Source of the DNA: Nocardia pseudovaccinii NBRC 100343
GTDB taxonomy: Bacteria; Actinomycetota; Actinomycetes; Mycobacteriales; Mycobacteriaceae
Assembly (NCBI RefSeq): GCF_001613225.1
Contig: NZ_BDBY01000043.1
Location: 1 to 64,000, forward strand
Direction of reading: 5' to 3'
DNA: 64,000 nt
The position numbers and the translations under genes are program-made. Positions 16,701 through 31,700 of the stretch are shown here, piece by piece. The notes below the pieces were generated by a model that made no database searches, was not told the origin of the DNA, and saw only the letters and a program-made list of their open reading frames with translations. How positions within the stretch are numbered: the stretch's first letter is position 1; the number at the start of each line of letters is the position of its first letter.

Positions 16701-19700
16701 AGGCGGCGGGGAATGCGTTGCGGGACAGCCGGAACGAGTACGAACAGGCACGGGCGGGCAACGAGCCGCGGCGGGAATACCTCGACCAGCTGCGCCGGGA
16801 AATTCAACAGCGTCATAGTGACCTGCGGAGCGAGCTGATCGAACACGAGGCGCTGCTTACGGCCGGAAAGAATCACACCGAGGAGTTGGCTGCGGCGCGA
16901 GACAGACGTGCCGAGCTCGTGCCGGGTTGGCGGGGACGGTGGCTGTTCGATTGGAAGGTCGCGCGGCGGGCCGCCGACTGGGGCGAGGCGTTGAACCGGC
17001 GTGAGCGCGACGCTGCGGCGGAGTCGCAAGTAAACGAGCTGCACCGGGATCTGCAGGCGAAGGAGCAGGCGTATCCGCAGGCGGTAGCGGATTTCAAGAA
17101 CGTGATGCGGGGGGTGATCGAGGATCGTCTGGCGAGTGTGGGACGCGCGAAGGCACCGGACCGAGACGCCTACGAGGCGGGGCTCGCGGACCGGCGGAAG
17201 GCGATGCGGGCGGCCTCGCACAAGGCCCTCGAGGCTGCGGACGCAGTACAGAAGGCGGGGTTCGTATTCCGGGACGAGGTATTGCGCCGTACCAGTGAGA
17301 CGAACCCGGTAGTCGGGCGAAGGGCGTCCGACGACGAGGTAGACCGCCTGGTGCGCGACGGTTCTCCTTGGGAGCGGGTGGCGGCGATGCCGGAATGGAT
17401 GACGCGCCGTGATCCGGAGGGCCGCACGCCGCGGGAGACGCAGATGCTGGCGTACGTGCTGACCGAGTTCGGCCCGGCGGATATGAAGGGCGGGGAGGGC
17501 AAGACCCTGGTGATGATCATGTCCGGGTACCGCGATGCCCGCGAGCACGGCGTATCGATTAACTTGACCAGCAGCGATCCGCTGGTGGTCGACATGATCG
17601 ACGAGGTGCGGACGTATCTGGGGGAACACCACCCGGATTCCGGGGTGGATATCGTGCAGCTGCGCGAGAACGAGCCGTTCCCGCAGTCGGCCTGGAAAGC
17701 CTTGGAGGACGGGCGCAGTCTGCTGGTGGTGGGGACCAAGGAGGGGGTGCTGTTCGCCGGGCTGCACGAAATACAGGCGATGGTGGACGAGATCAAGCGC
17801 GCCGGTGCGTCCGACGACGTGGTGACGGAGCTGCGGGACTGGCTGCGCACCGAGCCGCAGGTGGATGCGCTGACGGATCGTTTGAACACGGTGGCCGAGG
17901 AGCACGGGGTGACGCGGCGGTTCCGGCCGCTGCCGGAGGGGGTGGCGAATTTCGACGAGGTCGATACCGCCTTCGACGGGGTGGTCCGAGCCATCTTGTC
18001 GCCTGGTGCGCGCGGAGACGCAGACCCGGCGACCGTGCAGCATCTGAGCGATGTGTACGAGAATTTCCGGCTCGCGATGCTCGAACACGGACTGACCGAC
18101 AAGGACTTCGGCAGGCCGGAAAATACGCGAGGGCTCTGGCATTCGCGTATGAGCGACGAGGCGGCCGACAAACTGGCTGCGGTGATCGGCGACCGGGATG
18201 CCGTACACGCCGACGCCCGGCATTACGCGCAGTTCGCGCTGGCCAGGTGGGGGCTGCACCGCGGCTCCGACTTCATCACCTCCCGTGAACACGACAAGGT
18301 AATGCTGATCAATGCGAAGACCACCGACAAGCTGTCGTGGGATCGCGACAAGGCCAGCGAGACACGACTGCAGGAGCTCGGGCAGTACCTCGACATCGTC
18401 GAAGGCGTGACCGTGCGCGGCAACAACCCGGCCGATTCGCTGACGATGTCGTTGAAGCAGTGGATCGGCAGCCGCTTCCTGCAGAACCCGAAGGGCGTGT
18501 CGGGCACGGCGAAAGAAGTGGAAAACGCCATGTACGACGCGTGGGGCGGGTCCCGTGACGTGCGGGGCGACTATTTCGGCGTGCCGGAAATCGAGCGGTT
18601 CTACCAGAACAAATTGTTCGAGGAAGCCCTGGCGGAGTTTAAGAACCGCGAGGCGAAGCTGAAGGGCCAAGCGACCGATGCCATAGACGCCGCGAAAATC
18701 TCGTTCACGGTGCGGGACGGCGAGATCGTGGGGATCGAGCAGAAGGGCCGGCCGTGGTGGAACATTTCGCTCGACAACGCCGAGATCCGCGGAGCCGACG
18801 AGCGCCGGGTGGAGACCGTGGTCGACAAGCCGGGCGGCGGGCGAATGGTCGAGGAGACCAGGATCGAGCTGAATCACTGGCGGGACAAGGAACTTTCCGA
18901 GCGCGGGGTAATCGACTGGGTCGACGCGATCGTCGACCAGCGAATGAAAGACTATGCGCGGGAACACAACCTGACGATCGCCGACGGAGTGAAACTCGAC
19001 TACACGGCGATCGACGCCCGCTGGCACAAGGAGAACGGCGGCGGGGACGCCGCCGAACGCAAGGCCGCCGACCTGGTCAAGAAATTCGGGAAACCGGGCA
19101 GCATCATGTTCATCAACAAATCCGGCGCCCGCGGCACCAACCCCAAACCTACGGCGGAGGCGAAGGCGCTCGGCGGCGTGATCACCAGCATCAGTGGCGG
19201 CCCGGCATACTCGAAACGCGTACTGCTGCAGGCGATCTGGCGGTCCGCCCGCGGCGGGTCCGGCGAGGATCGCGTCAACGGCGGCACGCCCGGATCCTAT
19301 CGGAATTACACCTCACCGGAGGACTTCCGCACGGAGATCGAAGACGCACAGGCCATCCGGGAAATCACCCGGTATCTCGACGCCGTCGACGAACGCGACC
19401 AAGCCGCCCACAGCTACGAAACCGACCCCACCGCAGGCAAAAAGAACACCCTCGAAGAAGCCGATCAGCGCGTCGACGAAGCCGTACGGGTACTGCGGGA
19501 AGAAACAACACCGAGGCTGCAACAACGCGTCGAAGAACAGCTCCTCGCCCCCCACATCGGGCACGGCGACGCGCAACCCGCACTGCCACCGCAACCGACG
19601 GCCAATCCCGCGACAACCGCGCTCGACAACCTCGACCTCGCCCCACCGGGCATGGGCCTGCCTACCCCGATGGCCGGGCCCACACCATCTTTCGAACCCG

Positions 19701-22700
19701 AGGGCGACGACACCTACTTCGGCGACCACCTCGACGACATCCTCCGGTCGGACTGGCCCGGACCCACCACCGAGCACCCGCAGCGGACCCGATTCGACGA
19801 CACCGCACTCCAACCGCCCACCTGGGCCGAGCAGCAGACGAAGCTGCCCCGGACACCACCCGCCGTCCCGGTCACCGCCCACCGCATCGATCACCCCGAC
19901 GGCGGCGCCGCCCTCGCCATCGTCAACCACGACGGCGACCTCGTTCTCCTACCGGCCCGTGGCGACATGAAAGCCAACCTTGGCGTACTGCCGTCCGGTC
20001 GTCCCGCCTACATCCTGCCGGACCCGGACCCGGATAAACCGGACGCCGTTGTTCCCGGGGACATGGTGCCCGAGTTCACTTTCCACCCCGGCGCCGACGA
20101 CACCCACGGCACCGTCACCTGGGAGGACCGAGGCGAAATCCGCATATTCGACGTCGGGACGATGTCGTACGGAACCGAACTCGTCGCAAGGCCCGAGCCC
20201 CAGGGCCTGTCGATCAAGCACCCCGGGACCGCGACCTGGCTCGCCCACAACATCCCCCACGAGATCCTGCCGGACATGCCGACGCTGGACCGACCCGACG
20301 GGGAACTGTTCCCGCACGACCCGCGAGCAGGAGACGCACGCCAGGGCAACGCCGCCGACTGCGACCTGTTCGCCGTGCTCGATGCGAAGGCGGACCGCGA
20401 CCCACAGCTGATCCGCGAACTACTCCAAGACCACAAGAACGGCTGGGCCAGTGTGCGGATCGTCATCGATGGCGAATTCGAGTGGGAGCCGGTCAATCTG
20501 AACGAACTCTACGTGACGGCGCGCACCCAGAGTGGACACTTCGCCCGTCATGAACCCGGAGAACCTTTGTGGCCCACCGTGATCGAGAAAGCTCTCGCGC
20601 AACGCCTCGGCGGCATCGACGGGTACCACGGGCTCCGCGGGCTCAAGACCCAGCCCTACCTCGACAAGGGTTTCCACCGCGCCTCCAACGGCGCGCTGAC
20701 GCAGCCCAGCCGGGTCATCGATGAAAAAGACTTCCTGCACCCATTCCGTCTCGACGCCGACACCCTGCGGCAACTGATAGTGGCGGGCGGCGGCGACACC
20801 GAATTCGTCCCCCGTCTGACCGAACGCATCGACACCCGCGAGCAGCAGACCAAGGCTCTGGCCGCTGCCGCGCGGGAAGCAGTGAGCACCCACTTTCCAG
20901 ACGACCCCACAGCCGGGCGCGACGTCCGCGAAGCCACCAGGGCCACCCGTGAAGCCACGCATGAACGAATTGTTCATCCCGAGCTCCTACTGAATCCCCG
21001 AAGCTTTCGCCGGTACCTCGACGAGCAGTTTCCGGATAAATGGTCGAAAGAGAAGACTATCCTGGCCGAATACCACCGTGCGATATACAGCGGGCCCGCC
21101 GAACTCCGGGTGTTCCCCGAAGAACGGGAATTTGCCTCCGAGGCGATCGCCAACCGCATCGACTGGGCGCTGCGACCCGAACGCGGCACCACAGTGGTAA
21201 TCGGGACGAAGAAGTTCGGAGATGCCCCCGGCGCGGTTCGGGGGTTGGAGTCCAGTCACGCATACCGGGTCCTCGCGGTCGAACGCGACAAGGGAAAACC
21301 AGTCAGACTCCTACTTCGGAACCCGCAGAACGACGCCATATACCCCACCCCATCGGAGGGCATCGAATACCGCGAATCCGTGGACGAATCCGTATACACC
21401 ACCGACGGAAACGGCACTCGTTACCGCAGGTCCCCGGACGGCACATCGGAAATGTACTCCCCGATCTACGGCAGGTTCTGGGAAACCGCCGACGGAACGA
21501 CGTTCTGGACTACGCTCCACGGCGCCAAGAGGCGCAAGGCCCGAGAAGACCCGGCATGGCTTCCCGACCCCGGCCGCATCGACCCGCTCGAACACACCAC
21601 ACCCCGCCGGGACATCGACATCGCCGTCGACCTCCGGCACCTCCCGAAGTTCTACACCCTCCGGATCAGCGGCCCCGGCGCACGCGGCCTCTACGGACCC
21701 GAAACCACGGCCGACGCGAACCGCCGCACGGCCACCCCCGGACCACGCGCGGGTCCCCTCGGTCCCGAACGTGGCAGCGCATCGCCGATTGCACCCGGTA
21801 CCGAGCCGCGAATCGGTTCGGGGTCCGACGGTGACCCGGGTCGGATACTGCTGTTCCCGAACCCGGCTGTGCTGCGGGACTTTCCGGTCTCACCGACGGG
21901 CGATGCCTTCCTGCCCGGGACCGTCCTCTATATCACCGACCCGCACGTGACATTGCGGCTGACTGTTACCGAAGACGGGGGTGTGCGGCCGCACCTCCAC
22001 TACCACCAGGTGGCCGGTCATGTCGCCGAGGGAGAGGGGCCTGAGTTTCACGGCGATGCTGCCCGGAATCTCATCCGAAGCCATATCGGCTTCCCCGGCC
22101 GCACTATCACCACCGCCGTCGTCCACCTTCCCGCACCCGATGCGCCCGGCGGCATCGACGTGTTCGGCGCGGCCGGATTCGCCGACCACGATCATTACCC
22201 GACCCTGATCACGGGCACCCGGATCGATCTCCCCGGAAACACCACCGCCACGATCCTCGCCGATAGCACCGTCGACGTCCGGACCCCCGGTGAAACGCTG
22301 AGCCTGACCCCCGCCGAGTTCCTCGCACAGCACCTCCGCACCCCCGACGGAACGCGAAATCTCATCCCTGTCGCCGTCCACACACACGGTCCCGACAACT
22401 GGACCCAGCACCGCCACACACCGGTCGAAGCCATCGCCCACATTCTCGGCAAGAACAGCAGTGAGAAATTGCCGGAACTACGCGAAGCGATCGCCGTCTT
22501 CCTATCGGCCCGTCGTGACGAATTGGTCCACCTCATCACCAATGACGAGATCGATACCGCATTGGCCCAGGAAGACGAGCGACACCTGCAGTTCCTCACC
22601 GACCCCGGCCGCCACACGAACCTCGCCGCGCTCGCCGCCGAGAACGCTCGTGCCGCTGAATTCCGCGAAGACATCAGCCGCCGCCGCTACCGAGCGATCG

Positions 22701-25700
22701 GCGACGAGATCTCGGCTATCCGCAACGGCACCACCACCGGCAACCGGTCCACCACACACCCGGGCCTCCCGTTCGCGTTCCACGCCGCCATCGGCCACGC
22801 CGGAAGTAACGTCGTCATCCGGCAGGGCGCGACTCAGCACATCCTCCTCACCAACCGCGCACCCGGCCAGAAAGTCCATTACCTCCGTCAAGAGTTCGGC
22901 GGCGACACCTACCGACACGCACGAAAAACCGTCAGCAGCAACCTCTACACCGAAACAATTTTCGGCCCCAAACTCGCACTCAGGCAAAAGACCGTATTCG
23001 AATACTACGAGGCCGGCTGGACAGGCAACGACGCCATCGCCCGCCACCTCCACGAAATCGGTGCGCTCAGTTCCGATAATATGACGGCGATCGTCGACGC
23101 ATTGTCCGAGGGCTATGACGGAAGCCCGAGCGCATACCGCAGGCTCGGAGTCAACGATCGCCAGTCCGCAAGGCTCGAAGTACGCCGGTGGCGAATACCC
23201 GACGAGAACGCCGTCGAAAAGGCCCGCGAAGCACGTCTGAAATTCGATGAAGCGGATACCACAAGACACCGACTGCCCGATATACCCACGCGACCCGTCA
23301 AGATTTCGGACAAACATCTGGCGATGCTCACCAGTTTCAAGGAAGGTCACGCCAGCAGCCGTGACATCGCCCATCACATGCGCGATCGAGGATGGGATGT
23401 CACGGAGTCGCACATCAAGGGACAGAGAAGCTACCTCCTTGTCGGTAAACTCGGAATACGCGATATTCGCGGGCACTCTACGGAAACCAGGACCAAAAGA
23501 GCGGTGCGACAAGCCGAAAGAATGATCGAGGCAGGAGTGCTTGTCGGCGAGGACGACCGCCCGATTCGATCGCTCACAACCGCGCAGCCGGTCGCGGGGC
23601 CCGCCGATGGCAGTAGTGCCTTCCAGCATCTTGCGGGTCCGGCACCCGCGGGTATCGGTGAACGCCCGGGCGGCAGCCCAACCCCCGGACTCCTGCACTC
23701 TCCGGTTACTCCGCCTAACCAGTGCGTCCGCACCAATCTGACCGCTGTCCGCGATCTCGTCGGCAGCAGCTATATCACCGTTCCCATGTCCACCGGGCCG
23801 GGAGGGGAAACCTTCTCCGCGACTGTGGGTTTCATCGGTACGCCGGTCCACGAATTCGGCGATCAGGCTCGCCTGGAAAGCTTTCTCCGCGCGTATGCGC
23901 CCGCCCTCGCGGTCACCGTCGAGATCTACACGACTCCTTCCGGCCGATACAACATCGGCGGCCACCTGTACTACGCCGTCAGCGACCGGCACGGCGTTCT
24001 CCACACCGCAGACCATGAACTCGGCAGGTTCCACCCGCATCTGCCGCGGCCCCTCCGGGAACTGAAGACGGTCTACGCATCACTGATCACACTCGACGGC
24101 GGACATCCGATCGAGCATGCCGATCCGCTGGGCGACCGGACCGACGCCCACGCCACCGAGAACGGCGACATCCGGATCGCCGACTCGAGCCACACACACG
24201 CAATCGACAGCCTCACCCAGCAGCTCAACAAAAACACCCTGCCCACCGACACCGAGATTCATCTCACCGACGGCACCACCGCCACCATCCACCGCGATGG
24301 CACCATCGAACTCCGCACCCCCACCGACGACCCGCAGGCCCTCTACCTCCACCAATTCCTCCCCTATCTCGAAGATCTCGACACCACCCCCACGATCCAC
24401 ACACCCACACCCGACCACTGGACCAAATTCCACCACACACCCATCAAAGCCGTCGCTCACGCACTCGACATGGACAATCCCCTGCATTTGCGCCGGCTAC
24501 GCCGCGAGGTCGCCGAGTACATCAACACCCACCGCGACAGATACCGCGACCACATCACCCACGACCACTGTGACGCCGACCAGGCACTCGGCCACGAAAT
24601 CGACGCAATCCTCCGAGGCCGCACCACCAGAACCCGGTCCAGCGCAAACCACGGCCTCCCCCTCGCTCTCCTCGCCGCCATCGACCACACCGAATCCAAT
24701 ATCCTCGTCCATCAACACGGCACCACTCACACGATCATCAATAACGCCACCCCCGGCACCCCCGTCCACTACCTTCGGCAAAACGTCGACAACATCAGCT
24801 ACCACCACGGCCAAACACGGCGCAAACTCGCCTTCACCAAGCCGATCCCCGGCCCCCAGCTCACCAGACTGCAGAAGGCCATCCTCGAGGCGGACGGTGA
24901 CTTCGACCTGTCAGCCCGAGAAATCGTCGATCGACTCAACCAAATCGACGAATTCCGGGGAATCACAACCTCCCGGGTAGGCGGCGCCATAAGAGCAGGC
25001 GGAAGTAGCATACGCGTTAAACTCGGATATTCCGACCTTCCGTCCGCCCGGGCCGAAGCGCGCCGGTACCAGCTACTCGACGAGGTCGCGATCGTCGCGC
25101 CCGCGGCGTCCGTCGCGGCGCCGACACTCCCACCGGCGGCCCCGGCGCCGGACGACGCTCGGCGCGATACCGCCCGCCCCGGTCCCCCCACCATCGACGA
25201 CGTCATTCGGCAACTCCGCGACAACACCCTGCCGAGCGGCACAGAGATCCGCCTCTCGGACGGCACCACCGCCACTATCCACTACGCCGGAAAAATCGAA
25301 CTCGGCACCGCCCCGCGTCGCACCCTCTACACACACCAATTCCTCACCCGTCTCCAAAACCCCGATACCACGCCGACCATCACCATCCACGTGCCCGCCC
25401 CCACCCACTGGACCAAATCCCCGCGCACACCCGTCAATGCCGTCGCTCACGCGCTGAGCATGGACAACCCCCAGCAATTCCGCAGGCTACGCCGCGACGT
25501 CGCCAACTACATCAACACCCACCGCGACAAATACCGTGACCACATCACCCACGACCACGCCGATGCCGACGTCGCACTCGGCCACGAAATCGCGGCAATC
25601 CTGTACGACCGCACCACCAACACCCGTTCTACGGCATACCCCGGCGTCTCGCTCGCGCTCCTCGCCGCGGTCGAATTCACCGAATCCAACATTGTTGTCC

Positions 25701-28700
25701 TCCAACGCGACACCACCCACACCATCATCAAGAACCCGACCCCCCGTGCCGCCGTCCACTACCTACAGCAACACACCCACAACAACAGTTACCACCTCGG
25801 GCTGTTCAGCGAAAACGGTCCAAGCTACTCGAGAGTGATCCCCGGCCCGCAGCTCTCAGAGCTGCAGATAGCCGTACTCGAGGAGTACGCTGCCGATAAC
25901 CGACGTCCGAGATTCATTACTCGCGAACTCAATCGACGAGATGAATTCCGGGAAATAACGGTCGTTCAGGTAAACAACGCGGTAAGAGACGGGCACGGAA
26001 TATTCGCCAAACTCGGATGTTCGGACGTTGTGTCAGCCCTCGCCGAAGCCCGCCGGTACCAGTTGCTCGACGAAATCACCCCGGCCAGGCGCCCACCGGC
26101 GGCCCCGGCTCCCGCCGACGGCAGCACCACTCACCCCATCGCCATCGATGACGCTGCACTCACCACCGAACCATCGACGGCGGTAACCCACACCGGACAA
26201 CAACCCGAACCCAGCCACGCGGACCTCGATCTCCCACCAGGCTTCCGGACAATCGAGGTGTCCCCGCAACACCTCCGATCACACACCGATTCCCCCATCA
26301 CCGGCGTCCCGCCCACCACTCATATCGACATAGTCGACGCCGACGACGCCAGAGTGCGGCTGACCGCGGTCCCCGGCAACCGATTCACCGTCCACTATCG
26401 CCCGACTGGAGGCCCGGAGGTGCACGTGCCCGGCCCGCCCCTGGGCACCGAGGACGCCCTGAGCCTGATTCGCCAGCGATGCGACACCCACCACGTCACC
26501 AAGATCCAAATCCACCACCCGGGATTCCACACACCCACGATCGACGCCTCGAACACACTCGCCCCCAACGAATCCGGGCAACCCGAGCCGCAGCGACCCG
26601 GGCCGGTCGACGACGACAGCCACGACTCACCCACTCCCGAACCCGGCTACACACAGACCACCGGCCACCACACCCGACCACCGACCGCCCGCGACGAACC
26701 ACACACCGACGTCGCCCCCGACGGCAACCCCCATCACATACGCGTACTCGACCAATCGGGTCTGCTCCTCGCCGACCCGACTCTCGCACTCACCCTCGAA
26801 CCGGACCGCACCGGCGGCTACCCACCCGGCACCCACATCTACCTGGGCCGCGACGACGAAACGCTCCGACTCACCGTCACCCGCAACCACGGACTCACCC
26901 CACAGCTCCGATACCGCACCGACGCAGAACCAGCCATCTACGAGGACGAACCCACCCTCCACGGCACCGCAGCCCTGAACTACATCCGCACCTACCTCGC
27001 CGACACCGATCGACCGATCACCGACGTCGTCATCGTCCGCCCCACACCCGACACCTCCGGACCCATTACCGAGACGACCGCCGAAAACCTCGCCGTCCAC
27101 ATCCGCAACAACACACTCCCCAGCTACACCCGAATCGCAGTCCCGCACCAACCCGTCGTCACTCCCGCCCACAACGGCACCATCGAACTGAGCACCGAAC
27201 CGTCACAAACCGTCCAGAGAAAGGAATTCCTCGACTTCCTCGAAAGGAACGCCACCCCGGGAATCACCATCCCCGCCGGGCAGCGACGCCAGCTGGGCCA
27301 TGCCATCGCCGATTTTCTCGAACGGCACCGCGACGAATACCGTCCGCTCATCACCACCGGATACCTCGATGCCGCAGAGGCCAGCGAGAACGCGCGCAGC
27401 TATCGGTTCTTCACCGAGACCGTGTTCAGCGACGACCACGGCGTGATCGACCCCGCCGCACTCAGCGCCGAAAGCGCCCGGGCCGAGCGCTCCCGGGACC
27501 ACATCGCGCGAGAACGTGACGCCGCATTCGACGAGGAAATCCGCGCCCTCCGCAGCGGCGACACCACCGGCAACCTCTCCACCGCATACCCCGGCCTCTC
27601 CTTCGCTTTCCACGCCGCCTTCGCCTACGCCGACGCCAATATCACCCCCGAAGCCACGGTGGAAATGGGCATCGAGCGCCGTCTGCTCACCCCCCTCGCC
27701 CCCGGCGCCGATCCGGTCGTCTCCGACGGCAGCGGCGTCCACCCCGCCAGTGGTCCGGCTCCCCGCATCTACACCAGCCACACCACCCGCGCCCCCGCGC
27801 CCGGACACGACACCCCTGCACCGCGGGCCACCATCGGCAACGGGCGGGACCTGATCGGCGCGCGCCGGGGCGACCACGACAACCCGCGGGCACCGAATCC
27901 TCAACCACGCCGCAGCCCGGCAACTCCCCGGATCACCCGCCCGGATGGCCGCATTATCGCAATATCGGACGGCAGCATTACCCGTGCAGGCGTCAGATTC
28001 GGGATCAACGAGTTCCTCGCGAACTCGTTCGACGCCGAATACCCTGCCGGGACGAAGTTGTATCTGCAGACCCCGGCCGGGGAAATCCGTGCCACATTCA
28101 CCGACCAGCACGTCGATCTGCATAACGATGATCACCGGCAACCCGCCGAGACGCAGCAGCGCGTCGCCCGCCACACCGGGCAGCCCGATGTACACACACA
28201 ACTCGCCGGCACGGCCCGCCACACCATCGAAGATTTCTGGGACCACCTGCGATCCGAACACGCGGCACTGGACGTGGCGCAGGTGACGGTGGTGCGAGCA
28301 CAAGCCGCCGACACCGGGTCGGCGACCGCGTTCGAGCCCGGCACCCACGACACCTACTTCGGCGAACACCTACTGAAGCAGCTGCAAAAAGCCGAAGAGC
28401 ACCTGTTGCGGCGGCCGAGGAAAACACAGCCTTCCAGCTCGGCCGAAAGTTCACCAACACGTTCCGACGAGACCGAGATCGAGTACGACGAGCACGGGCT
28501 CGAGAAACCTCCCCCGCTGCCCGAAGACCAGCGCCTCGAAAACCTCTCGGCCGCAGAGAAACTGGCACTGATACCCGCCGTACCGGTCCAACTCCCACGC
28601 CCCGAGTTCTGGGGCGGCGAGGTACTCACCCTCGTCGACCACAACGGCGACGTGACATACCTGCCGACCACCGGCGCAGTACGTGCAATCCGGCGGAGCC

Positions 28701-31700
28701 CACAGAACAGTGCCCCCTACTACGAAGTAGTCGAACCGGGCTGGCAGAACCTGCGCATCAGCATCGACCTGTCCGGTGGCTTCGATTTCCCGACCGACCG
28801 CCGTTCAGGCATATTGAGCTGGAATCTGCCCGGCGGCCGAGTGCGGTTCTACGCCCTCAACGACAACGGGCCGGTACCGCTGGACATCCTGTACGGGTCC
28901 ACCCTGGTCGGGAAGCCCGGCGACGGACCGTGGCGCTGGATCAAGGCCGACCTGGACACACGATGGTTCCGGGTCAATGCGCCTACCAGTGTCATCCCCG
29001 AACTGCCGGAACTCGTCGATCGGTCCGGCGACCCGATATTCGGGCCGGGCGGAGCACGATCGCAGGACGCGCGACAGAATCAAGCCGGTAATTGCTTCCT
29101 GGTCGGCCTCCTCAAGGATCGGGCCGCACGCGCTCCACAGGCGATCGACGAGGTCGTCCACGATTACGGCGACGGAACCGGCGCCATCCGCTTCCACGTG
29201 GAAGTCAAGCGGAACGGGCGGCGCGTCCTGGTGCCGAAATGGCGGCGCGTGCTGTCCCACCACGTCTTCGAAACTCCCGGCACTACCCGCGGACATTTCG
29301 TCGGACACGAACCCGGGGACCCCCTCTGGCCCACCATGCTCGTGAATGCCTGGGCACTCGAATTCGGCGAAGGCAACGGCCACCGCATCTTCGAGAAGGG
29401 CGGCTCGTCCCGCATGACGGGCAAACGCCTCGACAAGGGCTTCTACAAGGCGGCCGGAGGCTGGCGGCGGCAGCCCGTCCACAGTGTCGACGCCAACTTC
29501 TTCCTGAACCCGCTCCGTTTCGACGCCGACACACTGCACGACCTGGTGGGCGGCGACCCCGAGTTCTCCAGCAGAGTCGCCGACACCTTCCATGAGTACG
29601 TGTCCGCCCGTCAGGCCGTGTGGGATTCGACCTGGCAGCGCCTCTTGACTATCCATCAGGGCGACCCAGCCGCCTTCGACAACGCCTGGCGCGATTATGG
29701 CAGGACCGAGGAGCTCCTCGGTTTCCGAATGCACCTGGACGAGCAGTTCCCGCAACAATGGGAATCGGAGAAAACCACTCTCGCGAACTATTACTCGGCA
29801 GTGTTCGATGGCAAGGCCGAGCACCGCTCGCTCCCTCCCGCCTACCGGGGTGTCATCGCCGAGGCGGTCAGCGAGCTGATCCGCTACGCCCATGAACGCG
29901 ACACCACGGTGATACTCGATACGCCCTCGTTCGGGGAAGGCATCGAAAACGCGACCGAGGTTCCGGGACTGGTCGGCAGCCATTCCTACCCGGTCCGCGG
30001 AATCGAATACGACGACGCCGGTAAGCCGGTCAGGGTCCTGGCAGAGAATCCATGGGACCACAACGGGGCCTACCCCGTCCCGATTCCCGGCATCGAATAC
30101 CGCTATGACCCCCAGCCCCGCGGCACGGTCGACTACATCGCCGATTCGGACGGTATGCACCGCACCGCCTCCGACGGAACCGTGTACGGCATTCGCAAAG
30201 ACGGCACCAACTACCGCATCGACCCGGACAGAACCGAATACGGCATCACCCGCGGCGCGAAGACATACCGCAAAACCCCGGACGGAGCACTGCACGAACG
30301 ATTCCCCAACGGCCAGCGATACTGGCGGACAGCCGACGGGACCGAATACCGAACCTCCGCCGACGGCACCACCAAAGAGCGGAAACGGCGAAACGATACC
30401 GACTGGTCACCCGACCCCACCCGGACCGACCCGCCACCGGACATCACCATCCCGCGCCGGGGCGGCGTCATCGCGATCGATTTCGAGCACCTGCCGAAGT
30501 TCGTCAGCATCACCCTCATCGGCCGCGCCGCACGCGCCGCATACGATCTCCCCTCCGAAAGGCCCATTCGGACAAGCGCGGGCTTCACCCGGCAACGAAC
30601 CACCGGCCCTCTCGAACCGGAGGGCGACGAAACCTACTTCGGCGAGCACATGCGGGACATCCTCGGCTCCGACTGGCCCGGCCCCACGACCGAACGCCCG
30701 CCACGAACCCATTTCGACGACTCCGGACTCCGGCCACCCACGTGGGCCGAACAGCGGACGAAAATCCGCCGGGAACCGATCGCGGTGCCGGTCACGGCCG
30801 ACCGCATCGAGCACCCCGACGGCGGGTCCGCCCTCACCATCGTCAACCATGCCGGGCACGTGCTGCTGCTACCCGCCCGCGGCGACGTGGAGGCCGACCT
30901 GTTCGCCCCGGCAGTGGGCCGCCCCTACTTCCTCCTGCCGGGCGCGGGCCCGAACGGACAGGGCGCCGTCCTTCCGGTGGATATGGTGCCCGGATTCGCG
31001 TTCCAGCCCGGCACAGGCGGCGATCACGGCACCCTCACCTTGGACGTACCGGGAGAAATCCGGATCTTCGGCATCGGATCGATACCGTACGGAACCGACC
31101 TCGTGGCTGTGCCCCGGCCTCAGGGCCTGTCGATCAAGTACCCCGGTGACGACCGCTGGCTCGCCCACAACATTCCCCGCCAGGTCCTGCCCGACATGCC
31201 GAGGCTGGTCGAGCGGCGCGGCGGGCAGCTGTTCCCGCACGACCCGCGGTCACGAGACGCGCGTCAGGGCCGCACCGGCGATTGCGACCTGATCGCCCTG
31301 CTCCAGGCGAAAGCCGACCGCGGCCAACAGCTGATCCGCGAACTGCTGCACGACCACGAAAACGGCTGGGCCAGCGTCCGATTGGTCATCGATAACAAAT
31401 TCGTCTGGGAGCTGGTCAAACTGGACGAACTCTATGTCACCGAGGGCACTGAGAGCGCGCATTTCGCGGCTCACGAACCCGGAGAGGCCTTGTGGCCCAG
31501 CGTGGTCGAGAAGGCCTTCGCGCAACGCCTCGGCGGGATCGACGGCTATGCGGGACTCGACAAGTTCAATGCCCAGCCCTACCTCGACAAGGGTTTCCAC
31601 CGCGCCGACGGCGGAGCGCTGACACAGCCCAGCCGGGTCGTCGAAGACAAGGACTTCCTGCACCCGTTCCGTTTCGACACCGACACGCTGCGGCAACTGA

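Noticed and set aside
15155..19027. A 1290-codon open frame on the minus strand opposite the giant gene
   Set aside because: High-GC codon use leaves few stops on the complementary strand. The product has no recognisable domain, whereas the plus strand shows the OTU copy and SecA-like motifs here.
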